From the NCBI GenBank assembly GCA_018676385.1, contig JABHEX010000171.1, positions 1 to 20,846 of the forward strand: a stretch of DNA of 20,846 nucleotides, given 5' to 3'. This DNA is from Akkermansiaceae bacterium (GTDB lineage Bacteria; Verrucomicrobiota; Verrucomicrobiia; Verrucomicrobiales; Akkermansiaceae). The notes under the pieces were generated by a model. The model did not search any database, was not told where the DNA came from, and worked only from the letters and a program-made list of their open reading frames with translations. Shown one piece after another: positions 1-10,300 of this stretch. The position numbers were made by a program, and so were the translations under genes. Each line of letters starts with the position of its first letter. Positions within the stretch are counted from its first letter, which is position 1.

Positions 1-3000
1 ACACAGATGGTGATCTTCTTCCCGACGCTTTGGAAGTCGGGTGGTCTGGTGTCTCAATCATGCAGCAAGGTGAGCTATTCACAGACACGGGATACGGGCC
101 TGATAACATTGGCGCGGGTAACCAGAAGTTCGATTGGGATGATACTAACAGTAATGGAGTTCATGACGTTGGTGAAACATCTGAGCCGTTTACCGATGGG
201 GATTCCGATAATATTTTTGATTACGGAACGATTATGTCGCGTGATACCGATGGTGATGGAACTGCAAACTTTAAGGCGGATTTTGATCCTCCCTACTTCA
301 ACACCGTACCAGATAACTGGAACCTACCTAATTACGACTTCAACCGAAGCCGTACTGAGCAGATCCATGGCTCAATGACTGACCCGCAAAACCCCGACAG
401 CGATGGCGACGGTATCCTCGACGGTGTGGAAGATGGTTTTAATCCCGCCTGGTTAAGCGGATTAAATCTTACCACTTTTGTGCACAACGGTTGGGTAGAT
501 GGTGATGGTAATACTTTAGATAGAAATGACAGCAGCAAGGTCTGGCCAAACGGAATAATTGACCTCGGGGAAACTTGGTTGGAAACCGACCCTAATAATC
601 CAGACTCCGATGGTGATGGCCTCAGTGATGGTTACGGTGAGGACAAGGATGGCAATGGTCTGATTACGGGCGACACCAATCGCGATCGTAATCACGATGT
701 TGGTGAGGCATGGAGTGAGACGGATCCGCTTAACGTGGATACAGATGGTGATGGTCTATTAGATGGTTGGGAAGTGCAGAATGGCCTTAATCCCCTAGAT
801 AATGGAACAGACAATATAGGAACAGCGGCGGTGGATGACGGTGACACTACTCAGGGTGCATTCGGTGATCCAGATGGTGACTCGTTTACCAACGCACAAG
901 AGCAGACAAGTGGCACCAAGCCCCTGGTCAGTAATGCCGTGGCGCAACTTCCTGCTAATTCGATCAAAATCGGCCCTGGCACTGAAGTTGTTGTAGGTAA
1001 TGCAGTCAACGGCAACGAGTTCGCTGGATGGACGTGTGATGATCTGGTGGCCTTCGATGAGCGCGAAGGTGAAGGCGGTAATAACCAAAGTGGCGACACA
1101 TTTCTGGCAGGCGATGGATTCGACACCTCGCGCGACATGGTGGCGTTTTACGCACGCGATGGTGGAGCCGATGGAAACTTTTACTTTCGATTAGATTTCT
1201 ATGATCTTCAGCCGTTCGCCGAGGAGGAGAACATGGATATCTATGTTGTTATCGACACAGGAAATACCGCCTCTGGTGAAGCCGCCCTTCCCGATGAGAT
1301 AGATATTCTCACTGAGATGAAGTGGGAAGTTGTAGCTGCCTGCTATAAAGGCAATACGGGACGGGTCTATGTGGATACCGACGCGGGAAATAATACAACG
1401 GCTGTAAACCAAGATCTTGCTGCTACTGGAGTAGTATCGCGTGACCAGAATGCGGCTAATGGATTCGGTGCGGCTTATTTCAACTCGGATTTAGATGCCT
1501 GTGAGTTTTCAATCAGCCGTCAGGCACTACTAGACGCTGGGTGGAATGGTAGTAGCCAACTTCGATTCCAAGTTTACACCACACGCGATGGCACGCAGAA
1601 CAATGGCACTGGCCTGGGTGACTTGGGTGGGAGAAATGATATACGTGATACCATTTATGATGATTGGCTTGCTGAGGATTACTGGAGCAGCCAAGATTAT
1701 ATTGCTTCTAACGGAAAACTAACAACCTATATGCAGGCAGATGGTAATGGTCGCTATCCTGACCAATGTAAGTCCGCTAAGGTGATCATACTTAACCATG
1801 GCAACCACGCGATCAGGCCAGGTAGCCAGACACAGGCGAAAATAGATTCGGGCTATAGCACCGGATGGCACCGTAGTCTGGATGCTCACGAGGCATTTGG
1901 TGTGCCGATGACTCTGCATGTTACTCCGACGCTGTCATCGGCTGTCCAGTGGGCATCGGTAGATCCTTCAGCGGGAAAACCATGGCTCGATGGACCATCG
2001 TTTAATGCACGTATCGCATCAATGGCGCAGACGGGACAAGTCAACCTGTTAGGGAGCACTTATTCCGATCACATGCTGTCGTATTTTTCCACAGCATTTA
2101 ACATAGATAATGCGGCTTTAGCGGCCGAAACACTGCAACGTATTTATGCCACGGCACCGTCAAACAATGTGTTTTGGACACCCGAGCGTGTGGTGGATGG
2201 TGATGTGTTAGCGAAAGTATCTGCCATGGGATACAACTACACATTTATAGATCAGATGCGCCATTTCTTCAAATGGCAGGGAAGAAACACCGCAATTTCT
2301 GACGATGGTTATAGATTAAACAAATATCATGGTGTTACGTGTTTCCTGATCAACGATTCGGCAAGCACGTATCGTTACCAAACGATGAACAATGGCTTAC
2401 CGGCTGCGCTAAGAAACCTATACCAACGCAAGGCAAACAGCGGCACGCAAGATCAGGTTGTTGTGCTCTATCATCACTGGGATGAACTAATAGACACAGA
2501 CAACGCGGAGGCATACGATATAAATCTGCGCTGGATGGCAAACAAGCCGTGGATTCAGTTGGTAACGCCTGAGCAGATCGTAAACAATCAAGTTGATGTG
2601 ACGCGTGATGGTATCGGTGACGCTTGGTTTGCATTTGATCGCGGCTCCCCTGCTCTAGCGAAGACGAGTAATGACTGGCTCGATCATGCCACTCAGGAAA
2701 ATTACGATGATTGGTATAACGGTAGCCCTCGTGAAGAAGGATTGGTTGATAAAATCTTTGATATCCGCCCAAGCACCCCAGTAGCTCAGGCATTTGGTAT
2801 GCAGGCTCTCAACGACAGCGGCTCTGCCGACCTTGCGTGGGATCAGGTGAGTGCAATGACAGCACCCAACGCGAGGCTCGGCAAGCTTGCACGTGCTACG
2901 GTACACTCAGCGACGTTGCTCACCGCGTTTCATGAACAGCAGAACAACGACCTGAGCAAGTACAGCACAGGCAGCTATATTTGGTCAGATTCCGATTTTA

Positions 3001-4271
3001 ATTTATTGGCAGATTTTTCAAAACACGCTCAATCGCAGATGCGTTTCTCGGCAATTTATAAGCAAGTTGAACTCTGGGCCGCCACGCCTCCTGCGACCGC
3101 AAGTGCCGTTGCGCAGGATGTCGACTTAGATGGTGAAAATGAATATTTGCTTAAAAATGATCGCGTATTTGCTGTGTTTGAGTCTATCGGTGGAAGACTA
3201 ACCGCAGCTTGGGTAAGAGACACTACATTGGGACAGGTTTACCAAGTCGTAGGAAACCATCTTAGCTATTCGGGCAGTGAGACAGAGGCGGAAGGAGACA
3301 GCGTTCTTAATGGTAGTGATATCAATGCTTACCGGACAAGTGGCTATAAAGATTGGTTTGCATTGGGCCCTGATACCAATGCCTACGTGAACGATAACTA
3401 CACGGTAGCAACCAGTGGCTCGGATGGTTGGGAGTTCACTAGCTCGGATGGAAAAATTTCTAAAACCATCTCGCTTGCGGATAGTTCTGACAAGCTTGTC
3501 GGTGATTATATTCTTGCTGGAGGTGTTACTAAACTGTTTGTCCGGTTTGGCGTTTCTCCTCACCTCGATGATTTACTTATCAATGGTCAAAGAAATATGA
3601 CGGGCGCATCAGACAATGGATCTAAGGTAATCGTAACGAATACTTCCCCTGCTGCCAATGTTTCTGCGGCTGTCTATTACTCGAGTGCTTCCTATAACGC
3701 ATTAGCTACGGATAAATCGGGACCTAGCTTCTTGCCTGATACTTTGAACATGCGTAACCAGGCACAAACCGAGCAGCTCGAAGTGGAAAGTACGGCCACG
3801 TCGTTTTCTATGGATCTGCAACTCTCTGCAACTTGTGCTGATTGTGATCAAGACGGCCTGCCCGATGCTTGGGAAATTGCGAATAGCCTTAGCTTCAATG
3901 ATGACGGCAGCACAGATGAAAATAACGGTGGAACCGGCGACCCAGACGAAGATGGAATGGATAATATCACTGAGCATTTGTTAGGGTTGAATCCGCAACT
4001 GGCTGATGCCCATCTTTTTCCTCAACTCCGCATCATACGTAATGCTGACGCAAGTATTACACTCGATTTTCCAACTATTGGTGACCGCCGCTATCGCCTA
4101 TGGTGGTCAGATAGCTTGGATCGCTGGACTCGCCTCGGCGCTGACATCATTACCCTTGGAGAACTCCCTAACCTGCACCGACAAGTCGACGATGCAGGGC
4201 AGTATACATCCTCTCCTAATCTAGATAATCAGAATCGTAGATTTTACCGGCTTGAAGTACTTCTTCCATAA
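1..4271 (+). CDS. Secreted GH57-like glycosidase with TSP3 calcium repeats (5' partial)
   Basis: The frame is open from the first bases (codon at 3, reading T-D-G-D-L-L-P-D), so the true start and any signal peptide lie upstream. Residues are counted from position 3. TSP3-type D-x-D-G-D-G motifs occur at nt 243, 393, 600, 738 and 867, and again at 3846-4000. Between about nt 950 and 1740 lies a beta-rich DOMON/CBM-like stretch. From about nt 1780 the sequence resembles a GH57 (beta/alpha)7 barrel: LNHGNHAIRP (His at residue 599) sits where GH57 enzymes have HQP, then GSTYSDHML, then FWTPER (Glu at residue 728, nt 2184-2186) matching the WxPE nucleophile motif. After it, QDVDLDGENEYLL resembles the beta domain that follows GH57 barrels. 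The end is a TSP3 repeat and a module ending RFYRLEVLLP. GH57 enzymes act on alpha-glucans. The acid/base Asp could not be placed, so the exact activity is unknown. The GH13 gene starts 9 bp downstream, implying one transcript. Confidence 0.72.
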   Translation, partial: TDGDLLPDALEVGWSGVSIMQQGELFTDTGYGPDNIGAGNQKFDWDDTNSNGVHDVGETSEPFTDGDSDNIFDYGTIMSRDTDGDGTANFKADFDPPYFNTVPDNWNLPNYDFNRSRTEQIHGSMTDPQNPDSDGDGILDGVEDGFNPAWLSGLNLTTFVHNGWVDGDGNTLDRNDSSKVWPNGIIDLGETWLETDPNNPDSDGDGLSDGYGEDKDGNGLITGDTNRDRNHDVGEAWSETDPLNVDTDGDGLLDGWEVQNGLNPLDNGTDNIGTAAVDDGDTTQGAFGDPDGDSFTNAQEQTSGTKPLVSNAVAQLPANSIKIGPGTEVVVGNAVNGNEFAGWTCDDLVAFDEREGEGGNNQSGDTFLAGDGFDTSRDMVAFYARDGGADGNFYFRLDFYDLQPFAEEENMDIYVVIDTGNTASGEAALPDEIDILTEMKWEVVAACYKGNTGRVYVDTDAGNNTTAVNQDLAATGVVSRDQNAANGFGAAYFNSDLDACEFSISRQALLDAGWNGSSQLRFQVYTTRDGTQNNGTGLGDLGGRNDIRDTIYDDWLAEDYWSSQDYIASNGKLTTYMQADGNGRYPDQCKSAKVIILNHGNHAIRPGSQTQAKIDSGYSTGWHRSLDAHEAFGVPMTLHVTPTLSSAVQWASVDPSAGKPWLDGPSFNARIASMAQTGQVNLLGSTYSDHMLSYFSTAFNIDNAALAAETLQRIYATAPSNNVFWTPERVVDGDVLAKVSAMGYNYTFIDQMRHFFKWQGRNTAISDDGYRLNKYHGVTCFLINDSASTYRYQTMNNGLPAALRNLYQRKANSGTQDQVVVLYHHWDELIDTDNAEAYDINLRWMANKPWIQLVTPEQIVNNQVDVTRDGIGDAWFAFDRGSPALAKTSNDWLDHATQENYDDWYNGSPREEGLVDKIFDIRPSTPVAQAFGMQALNDSGSADLAWDQVSAMTAPNARLGKLARATVHSATLLTAFHEQQNNDLSKYSTGSYIWSDSDFNLLADFSKHAQSQMRFSAIYKQVELWAATPPATASAVAQDVDLDGENEYLLKNDRVFAVFESIGGRLTAAWVRDTTLGQVYQVVGNHLSYSGSETEAEGDSVLNGSDINAYRTSGYKDWFALGPDTNAYVNDNYTVATSGSDGWEFTSSDGKISKTISLADSSDKLVGDYILAGGVTKLFVRFGVSPHLDDLLINGQRNMTGASDNGSKVIVTNTSPAANVSAAVYYSSASYNALATDKSGPSFLPDTLNMRNQAQTEQLEVESTATSFSMDLQLSATCADCDQDGLPDAWEIANSLSFNDDGSTDENNGGTGDPDEDGMDNITEHLLGLNPQLADAHLFPQLRIIRNADASITLDFPTIGDRRYRLWWSDSLDRWTRLGADIITLGELPNLHRQVDDAGQYTSSPNLDNQNRRFYRLEVLLP

Positions 4272-4280
4272 TAAATCATC

Positions 4281-7200
4281 ATGAAAAGAATAACTCTTCT
4301 CATATCATGGCTATTTGTTCCTACTGCACTCGCAGATGGTATACTGAGTGTTGAAGCCCCGGGATACTCTACGCGAAGTGGTGAGTACACTACGACGCAT
4401 GTTTATGTAGATGAGGTGGCTGGAATGACTCAGAATATAACGTTTGAATTTGATCCTCCGGGGGAAGGTGCTGTTGATCAGGTGGAAATCTTCACCAATC
4501 TGAATCGCCGTGACCTTGCTCGTGTAGATAAAAATGGCGACAACGTGCCAGATGGAATAGTTGCTATCGATGGTAATTCTATTTCATCAAGTGCAGCAGA
4601 TACTGATCCTGCAACTGGATATTATTATGCGGCATTTGTGATGAGCTATAACGCGGAAACTAAAAAGTATGAGTTGACTATTCCCGCATCTAAAACCGGA
4701 GCGTATCGTGTCACAGCCCGTTACCGCACAAGCTCTGATGGCCCTTGGATCTGGTGGGGGTTGCGTGACCATGCTGTTGTTGTGGCACCTATTAATGCGC
4801 GTAATATCAATTTGTATGAGATCAACGTCTTTAATATCGAAGCCTCCGGTGATACCTTCGCCACCCGCTCAACCCTAGAAGACCTTCATAACGGAGCAGG
4901 CGCAGCCCATAACAACTCTAACAGGTGGGATCTTGATTATTTACTAGGCCTTGGGTGCAACTGGCTTTGGTTTCAGCCGATCCACCCAAACGGAATTGAC
5001 GGTCGTGAACCTGTTGCAGGTTACGGTAATGGTGGGCCCTTGTATGATCCCGGTAGTCCCTATGCCGTTAAAAACTTTTTCGAAGTTAACGAGCTTATGA
5101 CGGTTAACTACAATGGCACTAGCACTTTGCAGCAGAACCGTGACGTGGCCATGACCGCATGGCAAAACTTTGTGATTGCTGCTGATACTAAAGGAGTAGG
5201 AATCATGCTTGATGCGCCTTTTAATCACACCGCCTTTGATGTAGAGCTTGCCCAGCAAGGTGTAGACCTCTTTCAACCTGATGGCGCGACATGGAATAAA
5301 TACGATGAGATTCGCAACCGTGAATCGCGATTCTTCTCGCGTGATTACGACACATCGAACAATCCTGGAGGAGAGAATTATGGGGATCGCGCTACTAACG
5401 TAAATGACATTGCTCCGGGCCCAGATCGATATGACTTTGGTAAATGGCAAGACGTGAAGGATGTTTATTTTGGTCGCTATGATGCACTAGTCGAATTTGA
5501 TGATGGTGGTAGTGAGCGATCCAGTTACACCAACGAGGGTGATTGGTTTGATTTCAGCGATGCCGAGTGGACGACTACGGATTTTATCCAAGGAGGTATT
5601 GGTAGAAACGTGACCCATCGTGTTTGGGACTATTTTGCAGAGTATGCTCTGCATTGGTTGGAAAAGACACGTCCGACTGGGAAGAATAGAAATTCTACTG
5701 CATTAGATGGCGATCTGGTTACGCGTTATGCTTGGGATGCACAAGGAATAGACGGGCTACGCTGTGACTTTGGACAAGGTTTACCACCTCGTGCATGGGA
5801 GTATATAATCAATGTAGCGCGTCAAAAAAAGTGGAGCTTTGTCATGATGGCAGAGTCCCTCGATGGAGGCGCAGTAACTTACCGTTCAGCCCGGCATTTT
5901 GATGTGCTCAATGAGAACATCAAGTTTCCGTTAGAAAATGCTACAAATACAGTCGAATTTCGCAACATTTATGAATCTCGTCGTAGCGCTTATGGTCAAG
6001 CTCTTGTACTTTCTAATACAACTTCTCATGACGAGGAGAATTATACTGATTCCTGGGCTGCGGTTGTGCGCACAGGTGTCACAGCCTCTGTTGATGGGTT
6101 GCCAATGATTTTTCTGGGCCAGGAACTAGGGATTAGTAGAACTTTTGGCTACCAGCACTATGAAACAAATTTTGGTAAGCAGGTTGCGCATTTTAAGCGC
6201 TGGAATTCCATGATGCCTATCTGGAATGATACCGATTTTGGTAATGACCAGATCTACCCAGTGTTATCTGGAATGCTTACAGCACGCCGAGAAAGTGCAG
6301 CATTGAAGTCATCTAATCGATGGTTTCTAGATGGTGATGGCAACAACAATCAAATTTATGCCGTGGCAAAATATGAATCAGCCAACGCCTCACCGGTAAC
6401 CTCAGATGTGATCTTGGCATTTTCTAATCTCGATCGTAATAGCGACCAGAGTGATAACTTTAAAATTTCTACTGAGCTTGCTCCACTGTTAGGCCTCGGT
6501 GACAGTCGTACGTATAATGTTAAAAATATTTCTGCTTACACTGGCCAGGAACCAACTCGGCGTGATGTGTTGCTTTGGGGAAGCGGAATCACGGGTGCTA
6601 ATTTGAAGAGCGCTGGTTTTTTCGTAGCTATGAAAAAGGTGCCTACTACTGTTGGTGGTTGGTCGACAGACCCGTTTGAAGCACAGTATTTGAAGGTTTA
6701 TGATGTTACTGCCCCTATTGCTACACCGACACAACCGACGATGCCTAACAATCATGATTACGAAATTGGAAATCATGTGACCTTCGACTGGGCAGACGTC
6801 TCTGCTGATAGCGAGGGCGTTCTCCCCCAATACCAAGTCACGGTGATTATCGATAATGAGGATCCTACAATATTTATCACCACGGTAAGCGAATACACCG
6901 TGATGGCCTCCGAGGGAAATAAGGTTTCTATTTCCGTAGTTGCGGTCAACCCGCATGACAACTCTAACAAGGGTCCTGCGAGTGCGCAAAGTCAAGTGAT
7001 CGAGTTGTTATCCGCTGCAGATGATGATGACGGGGATGGGCGGTCTAATTTAGATGAAAAAAATGCAGGCACAAACCCTCGTGACCCAAATTCTTTTTTT
7101 AGAACCACATCAGTAGTTGTCGATGGTAATGATTGCGATGTTACCGTCACTACTGTCGCCGGACTTTTTTACCATCTGGAAACCAGCACCGATTTGGGAG

Positions 7201-7334
7201 TGACTGATGTTTGGACTTCAGTTGATAGTAATAACTTGGGATCTGGTGTTGATATGACGCTTACTCACATCAACGGAGCTACAGGAAGTGATAGGTTCTA
7301 CCGTGTGCGCGTCACTAGCTCTCCAATGCCATAG
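4281..7334 (+). CDS. Secreted GH13 alpha-amylase family enzyme with TSP3 repeat and C-terminal module
   Basis: A 1017-residue protein with a clear signal peptide (MKRITLLISWLFVPTALA, likely cleaved before D19). A beta-rich N-terminal domain reaches about residue 165. The GH13 barrel then shows all four conserved regions: I MLDAPFNH (D311-H316), II GLRCDFG (nucleophile D496), III VMMAESLDGG (acid/base E525) and IV TTSHDEE (transition-state D584). The triad is complete, so an active retaining alpha-glucan hydrolase or transferase is expected. Residues of about 800-905 look fibronectin-III-like, then an Asp-rich TSP3 repeat at about 914-935, then a roughly 75-residue module ending RFYRVRV. The start at 4281 fits the signal peptide; no Shine-Dalgarno sequence is visible. 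It lies 9 bp after the GH57-like gene on the same strand and is probably co-transcribed with it. Subfamily and substrate (starch, pullulan, maltodextrin) cannot be read from sequence alone. It converges with carB across 14 bp. Confidence 0.9.
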   Translation: MKRITLLISWLFVPTALADGILSVEAPGYSTRSGEYTTTHVYVDEVAGMTQNITFEFDPPGEGAVDQVEIFTNLNRRDLARVDKNGDNVPDGIVAIDGNSISSSAADTDPATGYYYAAFVMSYNAETKKYELTIPASKTGAYRVTARYRTSSDGPWIWWGLRDHAVVVAPINARNINLYEINVFNIEASGDTFATRSTLEDLHNGAGAAHNNSNRWDLDYLLGLGCNWLWFQPIHPNGIDGREPVAGYGNGGPLYDPGSPYAVKNFFEVNELMTVNYNGTSTLQQNRDVAMTAWQNFVIAADTKGVGIMLDAPFNHTAFDVELAQQGVDLFQPDGATWNKYDEIRNRESRFFSRDYDTSNNPGGENYGDRATNVNDIAPGPDRYDFGKWQDVKDVYFGRYDALVEFDDGGSERSSYTNEGDWFDFSDAEWTTTDFIQGGIGRNVTHRVWDYFAEYALHWLEKTRPTGKNRNSTALDGDLVTRYAWDAQGIDGLRCDFGQGLPPRAWEYIINVARQKKWSFVMMAESLDGGAVTYRSARHFDVLNENIKFPLENATNTVEFRNIYESRRSAYGQALVLSNTTSHDEENYTDSWAAVVRTGVTASVDGLPMIFLGQELGISRTFGYQHYETNFGKQVAHFKRWNSMMPIWNDTDFGNDQIYPVLSGMLTARRESAALKSSNRWFLDGDGNNNQIYAVAKYESANASPVTSDVILAFSNLDRNSDQSDNFKISTELAPLLGLGDSRTYNVKNISAYTGQEPTRRDVLLWGSGITGANLKSAGFFVAMKKVPTTVGGWSTDPFEAQYLKVYDVTAPIATPTQPTMPNNHDYEIGNHVTFDWADVSADSEGVLPQYQVTVIIDNEDPTIFITTVSEYTVMASEGNKVSISVVAVNPHDNSNKGPASAQSQVIELLSAADDDDGDGRSNLDEKNAGTNPRDPNSFFRTTSVVVDGNDCDVTVTTVAGLFYHLETSTDLGVTDVWTSVDSNNLGSGVDMTLTHINGATGSDRFYRVRVTSSPMP

Positions 7335-7348
7335 TTCTATGTGGCTAA

Positions 7349-10300
7349 CTAACCAGCGTGAAATTCTTGAAGGGTTTTTACGGTAAACTCTTTCTCTTGT
7401 AGTGAGCGAATCGCTTGTACTGATGCGTGCGCAGCGGATAGATTTGTGCAATGAGAAATTTTGTTGGTAACAGCACCGGAACGAATTTTAATCTCGTCCT
7501 CGCGCGCCTCGTGGCCGCTGGGCGTATTGACAACAAAGTTGATTTCTCCGTTTTTCATCATATCTAGTACGTTCGGGCGTTTCTGCTCGGCGAGTTTGTA
7601 GAGTCGCTCGACAGCAATTCCCTCATCTTTAAGGAATTTGTAAGTGCCGCCAGTCGAATAGATAGTGAAGCCGAGCTTTACAAGCTCCTGTGCGATACTT
7701 AGCGATGCTGGTTTGTCGCGATCATTGACAGAGAAAAAGACATTTCCTTGTGTGGGCAGTGGGTTAAATGCAGAGATTTGTGATTTGGCATAGGCTAGGC
7801 CAAGGTCATCATCGATGCCCATGACCTCACCGGTCGATTTCATTTCTGGGCCAAGCACGATATCGATACCGGGGAATTTTGACCACGGGAAGACGGCTTC
7901 TTTGACACAGTAGTGAGGAGGAAGAATTTCCTCAGTGAAACCAAGTTCCTTGAGTGTCATACCGACCATAATCTTTGCGGCGAGTTTGGCGAGAGGGACT
8001 CCAATTGATTTGGAGACAAATGGCACGGTGCGTGATGCACGTGGGTTGACCTCGATGACATAGAGCTCTTCGTCTTTCACGGCGAATTGAATATTCATCA
8101 GGCCACGGACTTCAAGTTCTCTAGCAAGGTCTTTTGCGGCTATGAGAATCTTTGATTTAATATTTTCAGTGAGCGTAGGTGCTGGAATCACGCACGCCGA
8201 GTCACCCGAGTGGATACCAGCCTGCTCGATATGCTGCATGATGGCTCCTACAACGGATGTTTCGCCATCGGAAATACAATCAACATCCACCTCGGTGGCA
8301 CCATCTAGGAAGCGATCAACGAGAATTGGTCGGTCGGGTGATACGTCTACTGCTTCGCGAATATACTTTCGTAGCTCGTTGTCATTGTACACGATCATCA
8401 TACCACGACCACCTAACACGAATGAAGGCCTAACAAGAACAGGGAAGCCGATACGTTCTGCGATAGCACTTGCTTCGTCCTGTGACACTGCTGTTCCGGC
8501 CTCAGCTTGTTTCAGACCAATTCTTTCCAACAAAGCAGAGAAAAACTTTCGGTCCTCAGCGAGCTCAATACTCTCGGGAGAGGTTCCAATGACTGGAACG
8601 CCATGTCGCTTGAGATCTGCGGCAAGATTAAGAGGTGTTTGCCCTCCGAACTGAACAATGACCCCATCGGGCTTTTCTTGATCACAGATATTAAGTACGT
8701 CTTCAAGTGTTAACGGCTCAAAATAAAGTTTGTCGGAGGTGTCGTAATCAGTGGATACTGTCTCAGGGTTTGAATTAACCATGACGGTTTCGTAACCAAG
8801 TTCATTAAGAGCAAAAGCTGCGTGCACGCAGCAATAGTCAAATTCAATACCTTGGCCAATTCTGTTTGGTCCACCGCCTAGGATGACGATTTTTTTCTGA
8901 TCTGTCTCACGAGCCTCATTTTCATCTCCGTAGGTTGAGTAATAATAAGGTGTGTGGGCTTCAAATTCAGCGGCACAGGTATCTACGAGTCGGTAAGTAG
9001 GAATGATTGCTTTTTCTTTTCTCTCGGCGCGAATCTCGTCTTGTGATGAGCCTCTCGCGTGTGCGATTTGGAAGTCTGAGAAGCCAAGTTTTTTGGCTTT
9101 TCGTAGATCCATAGTGGCTAAGTCTTTGCCTTCATCTACAATAATCTTCAGGTGCTCGAGGAACCAGCGGTCAATGGAAGTTGCATCAAATACTTCCTCA
9201 ACGGTCCAGCCTTGATTGAAGGCGGTTTCGAGCCAAAAGATGCGTTCTGCATTGGGGACGTGTAGTTTACGCTCGATTTCTTCGTAAGACGGTTCTTTTT
9301 TACCTTTACCATCAAAACCAAAGCCAAAGCGGCCGGTTTCAAGCGAACGCAAAGCTTTCTGCATGGATTCTTTGAAGGTGCGGCCGATAGACATCGCTTC
9401 ACCCACTGCTTTCATTTGGGTTGTCAATACAGAGTCGGCGGTTGGGAACTTTTCAAAGGTAAAGCGTGGTAATTTGGTGACAACGTAATCAATGGTTGGC
9501 TCGAAGGATGCCGGAGTTTCTCGTGTAATATCGTTTGGTAGTTCGTCGAGTGTATAACCCACTGCGAGCTTTGCTGCGATTTTAGCGATTGGGAATCCGG
9601 TTGCCTTTGATGCCAGAGCTGATGAGCGAGATACGCGCGGGTTCATTTCGATAACGATACAGCGACCGTCTGCTGGATTGACAGAGAACTGAATGTTAGA
9701 ACCCCCTGTTTCCACACCAATTTCTCTTATACAGGCGAACGAAGCATCACGCATGATTTGGTATTCTCGATCTGTCAGGGTCTGTGCTGGTGCCACAGTA
9801 ATGGAGTCCCCAGTATGAACGCCCATTGGGTCAAAGTTTTCAATAGAACATATGACCACGCAGTTGTCTGCACAGTCTCGCATGACTTCCATTTCGTATT
9901 CTTTCCATCCTAGAAGACTCTCTTCAATGAGCACTTCGGTAACTGGTGATAGATCTAGTCCACGCGCGACGATGGTTTCGAGTTCTTCTTTGTTATATGC
10001 TATACCCCCACCCGATCCACCGAGTGTAAATGCTGGCCTGATGATGAGTGGAAATCTTTTACCTACAGCTTCTGTGATCTCGTCGGCTATTGATAGTGCT
10101 TCCTCCATCGTGTGCGCCACTCCACTTTGTGGCAGATCTAAACCTATTTTGAGCATTGCCTCCTTGAAACGCAACCGGTCTTCTCCTTTATCAATGGCAT
10201 CAGCATTAGCACCGATCATTTTAACGCCATATTTTTCGAGGGTTCCAGCTTTGAACAGATCCATCGAGGTGTTAAGTGCCGTTTGGCCACCGAGTGTAGG

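Noticed and set aside
7329..7344. Inverted repeat CATAG-TT-CTATG at the GH13/carB convergence as a bidirectional terminator
   Set aside because: The loop of two bases cannot close as RNA, the stem is short and no T-tract follows on either strand.
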